Shown: one piece after another, positions 34,083 through 45,539 of the stretch
How the letters are laid out: each line of letters begins with the position of its first letter
Position numbering within the stretch: position 1 is the first letter of the stretch
NCBI GenBank assembly: GCA_014529385.2
Contig: CM043964.1
Coordinates: 136,417,920-136,481,919 of the forward strand
Reading direction: 5' to 3'
DNA length: 64,000 bases
Source: Adiantum capillus-veneris
Lineage: Eukaryota; Streptophyta; Polypodiopsida; Polypodiales; Pteridaceae
The notes under the pieces: generated by a model
What the model was told of the DNA's origin: nothing
Seen by the model: only the letters and a program-made list of their open reading frames with translations
Database searches by the model: none
Program-made: the position numbers and the translations under genes

Positions 34083-35261
34083 TTATGATCTTCCCTCAAT
34101 TACCTCAAAAGGTGCTTTTCCCGTGGAAGTATGTACAGTGTTATTGTAGGCATACTCTACTAAGGGTAAGTACTTCCCCCATTGGAATCTTTGATCTACT
34201 TCCGTTACATAGGCTTTTAGTAGATCGAGAATTGTTAGATTAGCTATTTCACTTTGGCCATCCGTTTGCGGGTGATAAGCCAAAGATAAGTTTAGCTTTG
34301 TTCCTAAATTCTCAAAGAGACCCTTCCAAAAATTATTGGTCATTCTAGAATCTCTATCCGACACTATGGACATTGACAAGCCATGGTACTTGAAAATTTG
34401 TGAAATGAAGAGGTTTGCCATTTGATGGGCTTTGATAGTCTTTTTGACACGTATAAAATGAGCTTGTTTACTGAACATGTCCATTATCGTCCATATTCCC
34501 GTATTCCCATGGATAGACTTAGGCAATCCAAAGATAAAATCCATGGATATGCTCTCCCATGGTGAATTAGGGATTGGCAAGGGTTGAAGCAATCTAGGTT
34601 GCTTCCCTCTATCAAATTTTGTCTTTTGGCATACCACACATTTAGAAACATACTCTTGTATGTTCGCTTTCATGGTAGGCCAATAGAAATATGTTTCAAT
34701 TCCCTTTAGGGTAGACTGAATCCCTCTATGCCGCGCATAAGGAGGAGCATGAGATTCATACATTACTTTCTCACATAGTGAGCTAGACGTAACGTATAGT
34801 CTATTGCCGTAGAGAAGATAACCATCTTGTAAAGTAAATGATTCCTCTTTCTTCCCTAGTGCAAGGGCTGAAATCACATCTCTAAAATGGGGATCAATAG
34901 CATACTCATCTATCATACAAGATAGATCATTGTGAGTTGCTATGGAAATCGCATTCACTCTCGGCCGTCTTGAGAGTGCGTCGACTACTTGATTATGCTT
35001 GCCAGTAATGTGAGCAATATGAAAATGAAATTGTGAAAGGAAATTTTCCCCCCTCATATGTTTGTCAGAGAGCTTGGTCTGCATCATGAAGTACTTAAGA
35101 CTTTGGTGATCCGTTTGCAGAATGAAAGGAGTCCTCAGTAAATAGTGCTTCCATGAGTCTAAGGCATGTAGAACTGCAAGGAGTTCCTTTTCATATATGC
35201 CTAGAGCTTTCTCAACAAGCCTATGGCGTGCCCTTCTTGAAGCAAAACAGCTCCAAGGCAA
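34083..35261 (-). CDS. RNase H end and integrase of chromovirus copy 2
   Basis: A 392-codon open frame. It starts in RNase H (EKALGIYEKELLAVLHALDS, TDHQSLKYFM), then AHITGKHNQVVDALSRRP, the integrase zinc-binding region (His at HAPPYARHRG, Cys pair CVVCQK), and the catalytic core with D in SMDFIFGLP, D in VSDRDSRM and E in DGQSEIANL. All catalytic residues are kept. A TAA follows GKAPFEVIEGRS, whereas copy 1 reads through with KSPLLLKL at this place, so this copy has a nonsense codon before the integrase tail. Confidence 0.85.
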   Translation of the reverse strand: MPWSCFASRRARHRLVEKALGIYEKELLAVLHALDSWKHYLLRTPFILQTDHQSLKYFMMQTKLSDKHMRGENFLSQFHFHIAHITGKHNQVVDALSRRPRVNAISIATHNDLSCMIDEYAIDPHFRDVISALALGKKEESFTLQDGYLLYGNRLYVTSSSLCEKVMYESHAPPYARHRGIQSTLKGIETYFYWPTMKANIQEYVSKCVVCQKTKFDRGKQPRLLQPLPIPNSPWESISMDFIFGLPKSIHGNTGIWTIMDMFSKQAHFIRVKKTIKAHQMANLFISQIFKYHGLSMSIVSDRDSRMTNNFWKGLFENLGTKLNLSLAYHPQTDGQSEIANLTILDLLKAYVTEVDQRFQWGKYLPLVEYAYNNTVHTSTGKAPFEVIEGRS

Positions 35262-35548
35262 TCACCACAAGCATCACATTGGACCTCAAATGGCTTTGAG
35301 AGATCCGGTAGTGTAAGCACATGTTGAGAGATAAGCTTTTCTTTAAGCTTTTCGAAAGCATTGTTCTCCTTGGCAAACCATGTGTACCTAACGTTTTCCT
35401 TTGTTTGGTCATGTAATGGTCCTGCTATTAGTGAGAACTTTTCTATGAAGCGTCTATAGTATGTGCACATACCTATAAAGCTTCTTAACTCATGAAGATT
35501 CCTTGGTTTAGGCCATCCTTTTATTACCTCTAACTTTGATGGATCCAT
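35201..35548 (-). pseudogene. RT thumb and N-terminal RNase H of chromovirus copy 2
   Basis: MDPSKLEVIKGWPKPRNLHE, RSFIGMCTYYRRFIEKFS and FEVQCDACGDCLGAVLLQE match the RT connection and start of RNase H. The frame slips near 35235 (EGHAIGLLRKL instead of the E-S-x-x-LN continuation), where the next frame takes over. Confidence 0.8.
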
Positions 35549-36217
35549 TCGGATGCCATCTTGAGAGATAATGTGACCTAAATACTGAATCTCTTGTAAG
35601 AAAAATTCACTTTTCTTTCGATTGACATAAAGTTATTCTCTCTTAGAACTTGAAATATTACATGGAGGTATCGCTTGTGTTCATCTAATGAATTAGAGTA
35701 GATGATGATATCATCAAAGAACACTCCAGTAAAAGTTCAGTGAGGTCTGAATAGCTTCTCCATCAAGCGGTTGAATGTGGTTGGTGCATTGGTCAAGCCA
35801 AAAGGCATGACAATGTATTCATGAAGACCAAACGTAGTGCAAAATGCGACAAGTGAGGACTTAATAAATTTGCCTCCTCAATAAAGGCCACGCTACCTAA
35901 AAAGAAGGAAAAAAACAACCAAACTACAAAGGCAAGAGTGCGGTCTTCACAATGTCTTGATCAACTATCCTTATTTGATGATAGCCACTCTTTAGGTCAA
36001 TCCTACTGAAGTAGGTGGACCCTTGTAGCTTATCAAATAGGTCTTCTACCCATGGAACGGAAAACCTATTTTTGATAGTGATCCTATTTAATGCTCTATA
36101 GTCAACACACATACAATATGTGCCGTCTTTCTTTTGCACTAGTAGCACAGGAGAACAAAATGGAGATGAGCTAGGCCTAACCATGCCCTTCTCAACTAAC
36201 TCATGCACTTGCCGCAT
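35549..36217 (-). pseudogene. Reverse transcriptase of chromovirus copy 2, with a small insertion
   Basis: 36217-35930 reads VEKGMVRPSSSPFCSPVLLV, YFSRIDLKSGYHQIRI (motif A Asp present). The homology then breaks for about 90 bp (about 35845-35935) and resumes with [20 protein letters not shown] and VFFDDIIIYSNSLDEHKRYL (catalytic Asp pair, FFDD form). A TGA sits just before the FFDD motif. The break contains, on the minus strand, a pyrimidine run and TTTTTAG. Confidence 0.75.
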
Positions 36218-36385
36218 AATCTCCTCTTGTTGAGCTTGAGAAACTCTATAAGGAGGTTTGTTAGGCGGTGAACTTCCTGGAAGAAGTTCAATTGCATGGT
36301 CATCATAGCCTCATTTAGGAGGTAGCTCACAAGGGATGTCGTCAATAAAGACATCTTGAAACCCCTTGAGAAAATTGGATAACTC

Positions 36386-37814
36386 TTATTCCTTTTGATT
36401 GTGTATATTTTCTTTTGTTAAAACATTAGGTTCATTTTGAGAATCTTTAACAAAAATCATGTACACGGAAATAGAGCTCTTTATTGACTTGTTGAAAGCT
36501 TGTGTATGTACAATGGGTATAGTGTTACCCATTTCCTTAGCATCTATATACATATCTTTTTCCCTGAACTTAAAGGAGATTCTCCTTTCAGGGAATTTAA
36601 CATTGGCAGCCATGCGATCAAACCATGGTGCCCCAAGGATTACATCCTCATGTTTGAGAGGAGAGATAAAGAAGTCCTCTTTGTCCACATAGCTTTGGAC
36701 ATGGAGCCTCAATTTACCAATTAAGGGAGTGACTGAAGCTTCTTTCCCCTTGAAAGCACCGTCTGCGGGTAGGACATCTCCCATCTCGTAGGCTTGTATG
36801 CCTAGCTTGGTGGCCAACTCTATAGATAAAATTGTGAGTAGAACCGGGGTCAAAGAGAATAAAAGCATCATGTTCTCTTACCTTTCCCCAAGCATGGCAT
36901 AGAGGAGATCCTTTGTGGTGAGTTTCCTCCTCTTGGATTTCGACCAAGGTAGCTCTAAGAGGATCATGGCAGTTGTTCTTTTGGGGACAAGCGCGGTATG
37001 CATGCCCTTGTTCGCCGCACTTGAAACACCAGTTATCCTTGTGATAACGCTCAAGCTCTTCAGGAGAGAGTTTATTTTTGCCTTTATAAACTCCCTTCTC
37101 TTTAGCTTTGTTGGAGTTTCCCTTAGGAGACTTTTGAACATTGTCCTTCCCCTTAGGCTCATTGGAACCCTTGTTTTCAGGGGGTTTAGAATTCCTCTTA
37201 GCCCCTGTTTGGAAATTGATTCGAGAGGCCACCATAGTATGATGTATTACCGCCGATATGGTTCGTGGCCTTTGGGAGTTGACATACTCCGCCATTTCTT
37301 TGATTAAGCCCACACAAAATTGCTGCTTTTGCTCTCCAAAATCCAACTTTTTGAAGACAGTGGCTTTGAGTTGTAGGTCCCAAAACTTGTCTACATATTT
37401 GTGGATCGATTCATAGGGAGAGAGCTTCAAGCTTCTCCATTTGGTGAGTACTTTGTCTTTGGCATCGGTGGCCAACAACTGCCTCATAATGGAAGCTCTT
37501 AAAGCTTTCCATGTTCGTGGAGATTCACCGTTGGCCCGTAGACTAGACCACCATTGTCTGGCGGACTTTTGAAAGTGCATAGCTGCATGGCGTAGCTTAG
37601 AGGACTCCATGAAGTCCTCATCTCCGAACGCCGCATCAAATTGTTGGATAAAGGCCAAAACTTTGTCCGTAGCACCAAAAGTGCCATCATAGGTAAGGAA
37701 AGAGATGCTCTTCCCTCCCTCTTTGAGTTTCTTGAGCTTGGATGACCTCTTCCACGCGGCATAGGATTTCCTATGGCCTCTTCTTTTTGACGGTTCAAAG
37801 GTTTGCACCATCAA
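36386..37814 (-). pseudogene. gag: gag-protease of chromovirus copy 2
   Basis: The frame 37814-36714 starts MMVQTFEPSKRRGHRKSY, has the capsid region (AAMHFQKSARQWWSSLRANG, SPYESIHKYVDKFWDLQLKA), a basic linker, and the nucleocapsid knuckle CFKCGEQGHAYRAC at about 37040-36999. It runs into the protease active site FILFDPGSTHNFIY (D-P-G-S-T form), then shifts frame; the rest of the protease is in 36871-36386 (LSIELATKLGIQ, VILGAPWF). The start codon lies directly next to the truncated LTR, so the normal leader is missing. Confidence 0.85.
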
Positions 37815-37817
37815 TTT

Positions 37818-37947
37818 CTTTAGATTTACTCTAGCCTAATTCTCATTGGTCCACCTCCAAGGCCATCCAATAGGATTTGAGTACACCTTGTGGGCATCTG
37901 GGCTAGGGAGCTCACATGTGTCCCTCTTTCCCCTTGTGTACAAAGGG

Positions 37948-37999
<52 letters not shown>

Positions 38000-38379
38000 A
38001 GTTTCTCTCTCATCCCCTATTTCTTGGGCTCGCCCCCCTCCTATGTAGGGCTTGACAAAGACTTTTGGGACACACACAAAGCATCCAATTTTCCCTAAAG
38101 TTGACCTTTGGACACAACCTTTGAATTTTGGAACCTTAGCATTTTGGAAGTCTTAATGGGCTGAACCTTAAGGTCTTTTAAGCCCATTGTTGCACATAGC
38201 TCTTTTGCAGATGGCCCCCCCTTTGGATCCCTATTTTCCCTCCTTTGGATCCCTACTGTGGTCGGTCTACTAACTTAACCAATATTCTAGCTTTTTCTCC
38301 CCTGGCACTTCCCCATATTAAATGATCAGTTTAACATGAGAAAATCATCTAGGAGAATTAGATATTGATTATTATGACA
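37818..38379 (-). repeat. Truncated 5' LTR of chromovirus copy 2
   Basis: 562 bp equivalent to 32603-33123 of the full LTR. It differs by a longer (GT)n (about 46 bp at 37950-37997), a 21-bp duplication around 38220-38260 and about ten substitutions. About 1.07 kb of the LTR 3' part is deleted. Confidence 0.9.
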
Positions 38380-40188
38380 GATGAGCTCTTGGAGCGTCAA
38401 AGGAATATATTCATAACATTGTGCTATATCTGCAATGAAGATGCAGTAAATTTTTGTAAGTAGGTTAATGAAAACCTCTGCTAAGTTCTTAGCAAGCCTA
38501 AACATAGAACATTCAATGCCACTAAATTGCCTAAGGTCAACTCTTCGTGTTGCACAACTACTACAAACTTTTTCTAGGACTAGATTAAGGCAGGTTGTGA
38601 CATCCTTTGTAACAAAGGTAAATAATATGTTCTGAAAAGTTAGAAACTCATCAAAATTTGTGTTTTTGATTTTTATATGTTGGGAACAAAATAGGTAGTT
38701 TAATCATTATTTCATCGTATCCCATATTTTTAAGATCCTTTAGTAGTACCAAAGCAAAGTTAACTAGTAAATGAATAGCTTTTTCAAACTCATTACCATT
38801 CAGTTTTAATTCGATTGCTTCATATGCAAGATTCTTACAAATAACAAAGACAATGTTGGCAACCTTATCGAGGCTGATTATGAACCAATCTCGAGTCAGT
38901 TCTTGGCATTCGTGCATAATTTTAGGAGTGGCCCATGTCGTCTCCATACCAAGCCATTTAGTAGGCAAAAGACTAACCTTTTGAAAGAAAAATAGTCTTA
39001 ATACTTTCAATAAGGTCCAATTGGACCTGTTGCTCCAGTTGGAGCTTTAAGACCACGTTGGCTAGACACTCTAGTAAGGCAAATATGGCCAACCGTGGAC
39101 TTAGGGGTTCCACATGTATATGATTTATACCTTTCCCGAGTAAGCTTCGTAGAGAAGAATTATATACAATAGTTAGGTTTGTTGTACAAACATGTGATCC
39201 CAGACTTCCAAATAGATCTAAGTGAAAAAAAAATCAATGAATGAAAACACTAGTACAATCCCGTGGACTCTACTTGGTAAAATTTGCCTTCCGATCTCAT
39301 TAACTGCAACCTATAAAGTCACATTTTTTATAGATGTTTAATAGGTAGCTCACAACCTCTTGCTCTAGTAAAGCTTTTAGATTTGTCTCTTCCAATATTG
39401 GAGTTAGCTGGAGAAGGAGGAGTAAGAAAGGAAGTAAAAGAGGAGTTGGGAGAAATAAGAGTGTTACGTCTTTTTAGAGATGAGGACTCAACATCATCAA
39501 AGTTAGGCTTAAGGAGACCCATAATTGTTTTAATCCCTTTGTAGGTACCACATGTAGTAAGGAGCATCCTAGGTTCCTTTGCCCCAAGCTCTTTGAGCAT
39601 CTCCACCATGAGGGTACAAAATTGTACCCCCTAACCAAGAACATATAAGAGTAAGGTGAAAGGAGGTAGGCTGTTTTAGGAATATTAATACCAAGTTTGA
39701 GAGTGAACCAAATAACATGGTCGATCCATATAATGCTTGATTTGCATGAGGCCTTTGGTTTGAGAAATCTACAAGCACACTTGAGGTATGGTTTGTAAAT
39801 GTTCCAGACCGATTCAACATAGTATTCAACAATTCTTTTGTCGATTTCCTTGAGATCTTTTGTTCTCACATAGAGACCTACATTAGAGCCACATATCTTA
39901 GAATCCAAAAAGCTCATATTTAAAAAGGCTTTAATCAGCTCACCCTTGTCCAAACATTGAGAATTTTTAGTCAAGAGTCCTCCATCGTCGCAGCAGGTAG
40001 ATTTTCCATAAGAACCCATGTCTCGATTGAGATGGATACAAGGAACTCTTTATTCGGGAGAAACCAGAGCTTATATGCTCTACACCCAATGATTTAACCT
40101 GCACATGTTGCATAGGCAAAAAGGGAAAATTTCTAGACACTTTAGGTACCACCAATTCCAAGAGTGATGTCTCACTAAGAGAACATAA
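38380..40188 (-). pseudogene. Reverse-transcriptase ORF, middle segment (motif A)
   Basis: Minus strand. 40188-40020 gives LCSLSETSLLELVVPKVSRN, 40019-39474 gives RTKDLKEIDKRIVEYYVESV and other unrecognised sequence. 39010-38380 gives ELKLNGNEFEKAIHLLVNFA, LPILFPTYKNQKHKFDEFLT, KDVTTCLNLVLEKVCSSC and finally IFIADIAQCYEYIPLTLQEL, which fits RT motif A (Asp in A-D-I-x-x-C-Y). Stops and frame changes occur between 39470 and 39010. It lies between CACTA copy 2 and the chromovirus, both of which split it. Confidence 0.6.
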
Positions 40189-40325
40189 CACTACAAGAGG
40201 CTATTCATATTAGCGACGCTCACACAGCGACGCTCAAAAAAAAAAATCCCAGCGTCGCTATGAGCGTCTCAAATTTCTTTGTAAATTTGCGACGCTCATA
40301 GCGACGCCGGCTGGGCTAAAAAAAT
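40189..40325 (+). repeat. 5' terminal and subterminal repeats, CACTA copy 2
   Basis: Same organisation as at 8060-8222 but with one GCGTCGCTATGA unit fewer on the left arm of the palindrome, which is centred near 40275. Confidence 0.8.
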
Positions 40326-40395
40326 AACCGAGCGCGCCCAAAAACTCAGATCTGAGATTTGAGTTTTTCGGCGCCCTCAAGCAAGGAGCAGGTAA

Positions 40396-40439
<44 letters not shown>

Positions 40440-40445
40440 CTTCTC

Positions 40446-40476
<31 letters not shown>

Positions 40477-41202
40477 AGAGGAAGGAGAGCCATGTATGCT
40501 CCTTCCCTCTCCTCCTTCTCATGTTCCCTTCCCCTCTTTCTCTCTCCCTCTCTCTCTCTCTCACACACACACATACACACACACACAGTGTTTTTGAGAG
40601 AGAGAGAGAGAGAGAGTACAAACAAAAACAAAAACGCACACACACATACATAAACAAAGAATGCACACACACATTGAGAGAGGAAAAGAGAGAGAGAGCA
40701 TGCATAAACAAAAAACGCACGCATTGAGAGAGGAAAAGAGAGAGAGAACATGCATAAACAAAAAACGCACACATTGAGAGAGGAAAAGAGAGAGAAAACA
40801 TGCATACGATCCAAAAAAACGCACACACATTGAGAGAGAAAGAGAGAGAAACTAATTTAACGTCGTAGGAAACTAATTAAAATTAAAAGACCTAAAGATC
40901 TAGCCGACGAGGAGTTGAACTCAAGACCTATTATTCAAGAGGGAAATGGCATAATCAATCTATCATACTTGGCATGGGTGATAGAAAGGTTATACCATTT
41001 ATCTCTTTTTATTGGCACACACATCCACACACGCGCACACACACAAGAAGAAGAGAGTTATAACGTCGTAGGAAACTATCTTAAAAGACGTTAAAGATTA
41101 GGTTATATGTAGACTTACATTAAATTAGATTTCGGTTTATGTTTAACTAGATTTACGTTTATTTACGCTAGATTTAGATTTACGTTATATTAGATTAGAT
41201 TT

Positions 41203-41567
41203 AGGTCTCCATAGACTGCGATGCCTGCATGAAGCGGGTGAAGAAAGCCCTCAATGGAATATAGGGTATTGCTGCCTTCACTCATGGTGGGCTCCGTCGA
41301 TCCAAAAGTACTGGTGAAATGTCTTCAGAAGATAGGGAAGAAGGTGGATCTTCAGGGCGGCAAGAGTCACTACATCCCCGACACAATGACCATCTAGACA
41401 ACCTCTAGTCATTCAACAGCAACTTCAAAGTTAGTAACAAGAGCAAGAACGGTCTAAAGGGCCAATTGCTGTCATCAGATGTGGATAGAGATGAGGCAGC
41501 GTCACCGCCGGAAGTTAACTCTCACATCTTTAGTGATGAGAATGCCAACTCTTGCCGAGTTATGTGA
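41203..41567 (+). pseudogene. Captured HIPP gene fragment with CaaX end, CACTA copy 2
   Basis: From 41205, after TTTAG that looks like a splice acceptor, the frame reads VSIDCDACMKRVKKALNGI (HMA metal loop and helix) and stops. An offset frame holds VGSVDPKVLVKCLQKIGKKV (second half of the fold). Returning to the first frame, 41529-41567 reads DENANSCRVM and stops at TGA 41565. A C-terminal C-R-V-M is a CaaX prenylation signal, which with an HMA domain defines the HIPP family of plant metal-binding, membrane-anchored proteins. The fragment has the two or so last exons of such a gene, with internal frame damage. It lies in transposon leader DNA. Confidence 0.8.
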
Positions 41568-42130
41568 AAATTTATGTGTTAAATCAGTTTTAAGGTTCTT
41601 ATAATCCCTGTTAGTTTAGTTCTTTGTTTTTAATATAACATAATTTACGTTAGATTTAGATTTATGTTATATTAGATTAGACTTAGGTTTATTTAGGTTT
41701 ACACACACACACACACACACAAGAAGAAGAGAGTTTTAACGTCGTAGGAAACTATCCCAAAAGACGTTAAAGATTAGGTTAGATGTAGACTTACGTTAAA
41801 TTAGATTTAGGTTTATTTTTAGTTAGATTTACGTTTATTTAGATTTACACTTATTTACGTTAGATCGAGTCCACGCAAGAATTACTTACGTTTTAGGGTT
41901 TAGAGTTAGACGAACAGTGAAAAGATCTACTGTGAAAAGATGTTAAGATGCTGTGAAGTGCTACAGCTAGAGAAGAGGCAAAGGGGTTTTGTCCACTACA
42001 TGCAGTATCATGTAGACGTGGGTGTGTAGATTTCTTGTACCCACAAATATAGGTATTGACCAATAAAGACGAGATCATAACCTGGTGGTTCTGATCTCCG
42101 TGCACCTCTAGACCGAGGTGTGCGGGGATT

Positions 42131-42153
42131 GGACATGACTAGAGAATGTGAGG

Positions 42154-42217
<64 letters not shown>

Positions 42218-42402
42218 TAAGACGAAGAATGCCAATAGAATATTAAATTTGTTGTCCAGGTTATAAGTTTTTTATCCTCATTATGAGTAGTGACGAGGAT
42301 GTGGGACCGTCCAACCGAAACACCTATCTCTCAACGAGGGTCTTATGTCCTTGTAATCAATGCAAGCATGATGTGCGACGGACATGACTAGAGAATGTGA
42401 GG

Positions 42403-42478
<76 letters not shown>

Positions 42479-42630
42479 TAAGACGAAGAATGCCAATAGA
42501 ATATTAAATTTGTTGTCCAGGTTATAAGTTTTTTATCCTCATTATGAGTAGTGACGAGGATGTGGGACCGTCCAACCGAAACACCTATCTCTCAACGAGG
42601 GTCTTATGTCCTTGTAATCAATGCAAGAAT
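42131..42630 (+). repeat. 249-bp tandem duplication over the transposase start
   Basis: The segment from GGACATGACTAGAG at 42131, including a (GA)n tract and the start codon at 42283, is repeated from 42380, with a start codon at 42544. The first start gives only about 34 codons (CKHDVRRT then stop); the second start opens the full exon 1. Copy 1 has a single version. Confidence 0.9.
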
Positions 42631-45229
42631 GCTGTGCGACGGACAAGACGTGTTTCTTTGCAGCACGTTCGTGAATTTGGCGAGTTCGATCCATCTATTA
42701 TAGATCGAGTTGTTGCCAATTATAACTCGTCGAACTCTGACGCTGGCCAACAAGCAGCAATCTTGCAACCCAATAGACGTGTTCGCAGGCGCTTTGGTCA
42801 AGCAGCATATGTGAGGCCACAAGATGTAGCCTCTGATAGCTCGGGGGATGATCATGCAGAGCACATTCCCAACGAGGCAATGTTTGAGCCCGAGATTGAT
42901 GAAATGATCGAGACGATCATGGATTCAGAAAGGCTTATCTATGATGATATGAAAAGTGAAGCCGATACGCCATTGTATAATGGAGCACGTATGTCTAGAT
43001 TGAAAGCACTCCTGGTTCTTCTCAACATGCAGGCAAAGTTTGGATGGAGTGACACTAGCGTCACAGCGCTTTTCAGGTGATCTATTACAATTAGTTTACT
43101 TTAATAAAACTCTAAATGTATAATGATCTGATAGATTTTTACACGACTGTATCATATTTTTATGTTGTGTAGATTGCTGAAAGAGCACATACTACCAGCT
43201 GACAATGTGATGCCAGATTCCCGAGATGAAGCAAGAAAGATTTTGCGAAACTTGGGGATGGATTACAATTCTATCCACGCTTGTCCTAATGACTGCATTC
43301 TTTTCAGAGGGGAATACATAGACATGGAGAAGTGTCCGAAATGTGATTCCGAAAGATATCGAGTAGATCTCCACGGGACAAAAATTCCACAAAAGGTTTT
43401 GCGACATTTCCCTCTGCTTCCTCGCATCAAGCATTTCTTCGAATGTAAGTCCATGGCCGCCCTAGCATCATGGCATGAGGAGAATAAATCTTCGGATGGT
43501 GTGCTACGAATTCCTGCAGATTGCGTAGCCTGGAAACATATAGATGGAACATGGTCGGATTTTGCCAGGGAAGCTAGAAATTTGCGCTTAGGCCTGGCTA
43601 TGGATGGCGTAAATCCATTTGGTCAAAGATCAACATCTTACAGTGTATGGCCCGTTGTCATCGTCAACTACAACATTCCCCCGTGGTTGACTACGAAGAA
43701 GGGGCACCTATGGCTAAGCTTGATTGTGCCAGGGCGATATAAAGTGGGGAATATGGATGTGTATCTTCGTCCACTATTGGAAGAGCTACAACAATTGTGG
43801 ATTGGCATAGAGGTGGTGGATATGAGCCGACACACAGGACGACGGAATGCTTTGATCAGAGGCATTCTAATGTGGACCATGCATGACTATCCCGGGCTAA
43901 CAGAATGCTCAGGTGATCTATTGACACTCCTTACTCAGACACTGTAAATCTTGTTTTTTCCCATAGTTGATCTATTATCATGTGTATACATGCAGGGCTT
44001 CAAACAAGCGGATACAGAGCATGTGTCACATGTGGACCTAGACTGAATGCACGTAGGGCACCCTCACTGAAGAAGCAAATCTACGAAGGTCATCAAGCGT
44101 ATCTTCCAGAGAATCATGTGTTACGCGACGGCTTTTTGGGAAGAGAGCCACCAAGGATGTCTGCACAAGCATGGTTAGAGCAGAAGGAGATGTGCGATGA
44201 CGGATTGCCTCCAGGGATGAAGAGACTATCTCTATGGTACGAGTTACCATACTGGCCCCGACTCATGATCAATCACTTGCTCGATCCAATGCACATATTC
44301 AAGAATGTGGGTAATCTACTATGGGACCATCTGACCGGCAAGAAAGATACTTTGGGAGCCAGAGTTGACCTTAGAAATGTGGATCGTATGGAGCAATATT
44401 GGCCGCAAACAGCGTCTGATGGATCGATAAAACTCCCTAAAGCACCATGGATTTTCACAGGAGCCCAAGAACGCAAAGTAAAAGAGACCATTCGATCTTT
44501 GCGGACCCCCACTGGCGTAATGCACTCGCTCCGAACGTGTTTTACTAAAGAAGGAAAGCTTACCGGTTTGAAGTCACAGGATTGGCATAAAATGTGTCAG
44601 GTACGTTCATAGTGGACTTTAATATCATTGCATAAAATGTGGACTTTAATATCATTGATGCACATACTTTACAGTTTATTTTACCGGTTGCCATTGAGGG
44701 ATGTTTGTCTCTCGACATCCGTAACACAATCTACAAACTTGCAAAGCTGGTGCAATGGATCTCACAAAAGGAGATCAACGTAGACTCCATACCATTCGCC
44801 AAACTAAATGCTGCGGAGCTTGTGTGCATGTTTGAGAAACATTTTCCTACTACAATGCTAACCATTCAGGTGCATCTTCTTGTTCACATAGTTGATGAGG
44901 TGGAAATAGCTGGCACAGTTCATTCCAGATGGATGTTCTTCTTAGAACGTTTCATGAAAACGCTTAAGGGATATGTGCATCAAAAGGCACGTCCGGAGGG
45001 TAGCATGGCAGAAGGTTGGTTGGTATCAGAGTCCCTAGTGTACATTGGAGAGTGGCTAGACGGATTTGATAAAGCCCGGGACACGCTATGGTGAACCATA
45101 GATGATGAGCGCATATCTAGGATTGTCATGTGCAATCTCGGTGTTGAGAAGAAGATGACGGAAGATCTAGAGGCTAAAATCAACCGATTTTGCATGCTTC
45201 ACAATCCAGTGATGCAAAAGTGGATTTCA
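42544..45229 (+). pseudogene. TNP2-type transposase, truncated, CACTA copy 2
   Basis: Exons 42544-43076, 43173-43912, 43996-44600 and 44675 onward match exons 1-4 of copy 1. The Trp codon lost in copy 1 is intact here (43796-43800 region), but exon 4 has TGA at 45092 where copy 1 has CGA (Arg). The gene is cut near 45229 by the internal deletion, so the DUF4216-like C-terminus is gone. The Transposase_21 core with LGLAMDGVNPFG and LLDPMHIFKNVG is complete. Confidence 0.88.
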
Positions 45230-45539
45230 TGAGTTTAGGGTTTATGAGTTTTTTAATTCTAACATAATGAAATCTTTGTATGTTTTGACAGTGGTCGATG
45301 ACAGGACGTGATCCCACACCGTACGAGCGCGAGTACGCAGGCAGGAAGGGCTTAAACGCCCTGATGGACATTCTCAGTTCTCGCGGCGGCATGGTTAGTA
45401 TTAGGGTTTACTCTTTTTTATTTTTTGTATTGTTTTATAAATTTTGTTATATGTTTATACTTACTGAAAGCTGTCTTATTGTCTTTTTTTGCAGAATCCG
45501 ACAGATACGCCGCTTGGACGCGATGAGACGTCTGACTAG
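45230..45539 (+). pseudogene. 3' exons of the second CACTA gene, copy 2
   Basis: Only the two last small exons remain: 45292-45393 (WSMTGRDPTPYEREYAGRKG...) and 45495-45539 (NPTDTPLGRDETSD, TAG at 45537). The upstream exon was lost in the 2.27 kb deletion. Confidence 0.8.

Larger units (their letters stand above)
31537..38379 (-). mobile_element. Chromovirus (Ty3/gypsy), copy 2, nested in the RT locus
   Basis: Flanked by the 5-bp duplication GATGA (31532-31536 and 38380-38384). Left end TGTAACATTT, right end TATTATGACA, so TG...CA. Minus-strand order: truncated 5' LTR, gag, protease, RT, RNase H, integrase with chromodomain, polypurine tract, full 3' LTR. The 5' LTR is cut at 37818 and joined straight to gag, so the primer site and leader are missing. 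Frameshifts and stops occur in pol. By eye about ten substitutions separate the 520-bp shared LTR parts, so it is fairly young. Confidence 0.93.
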
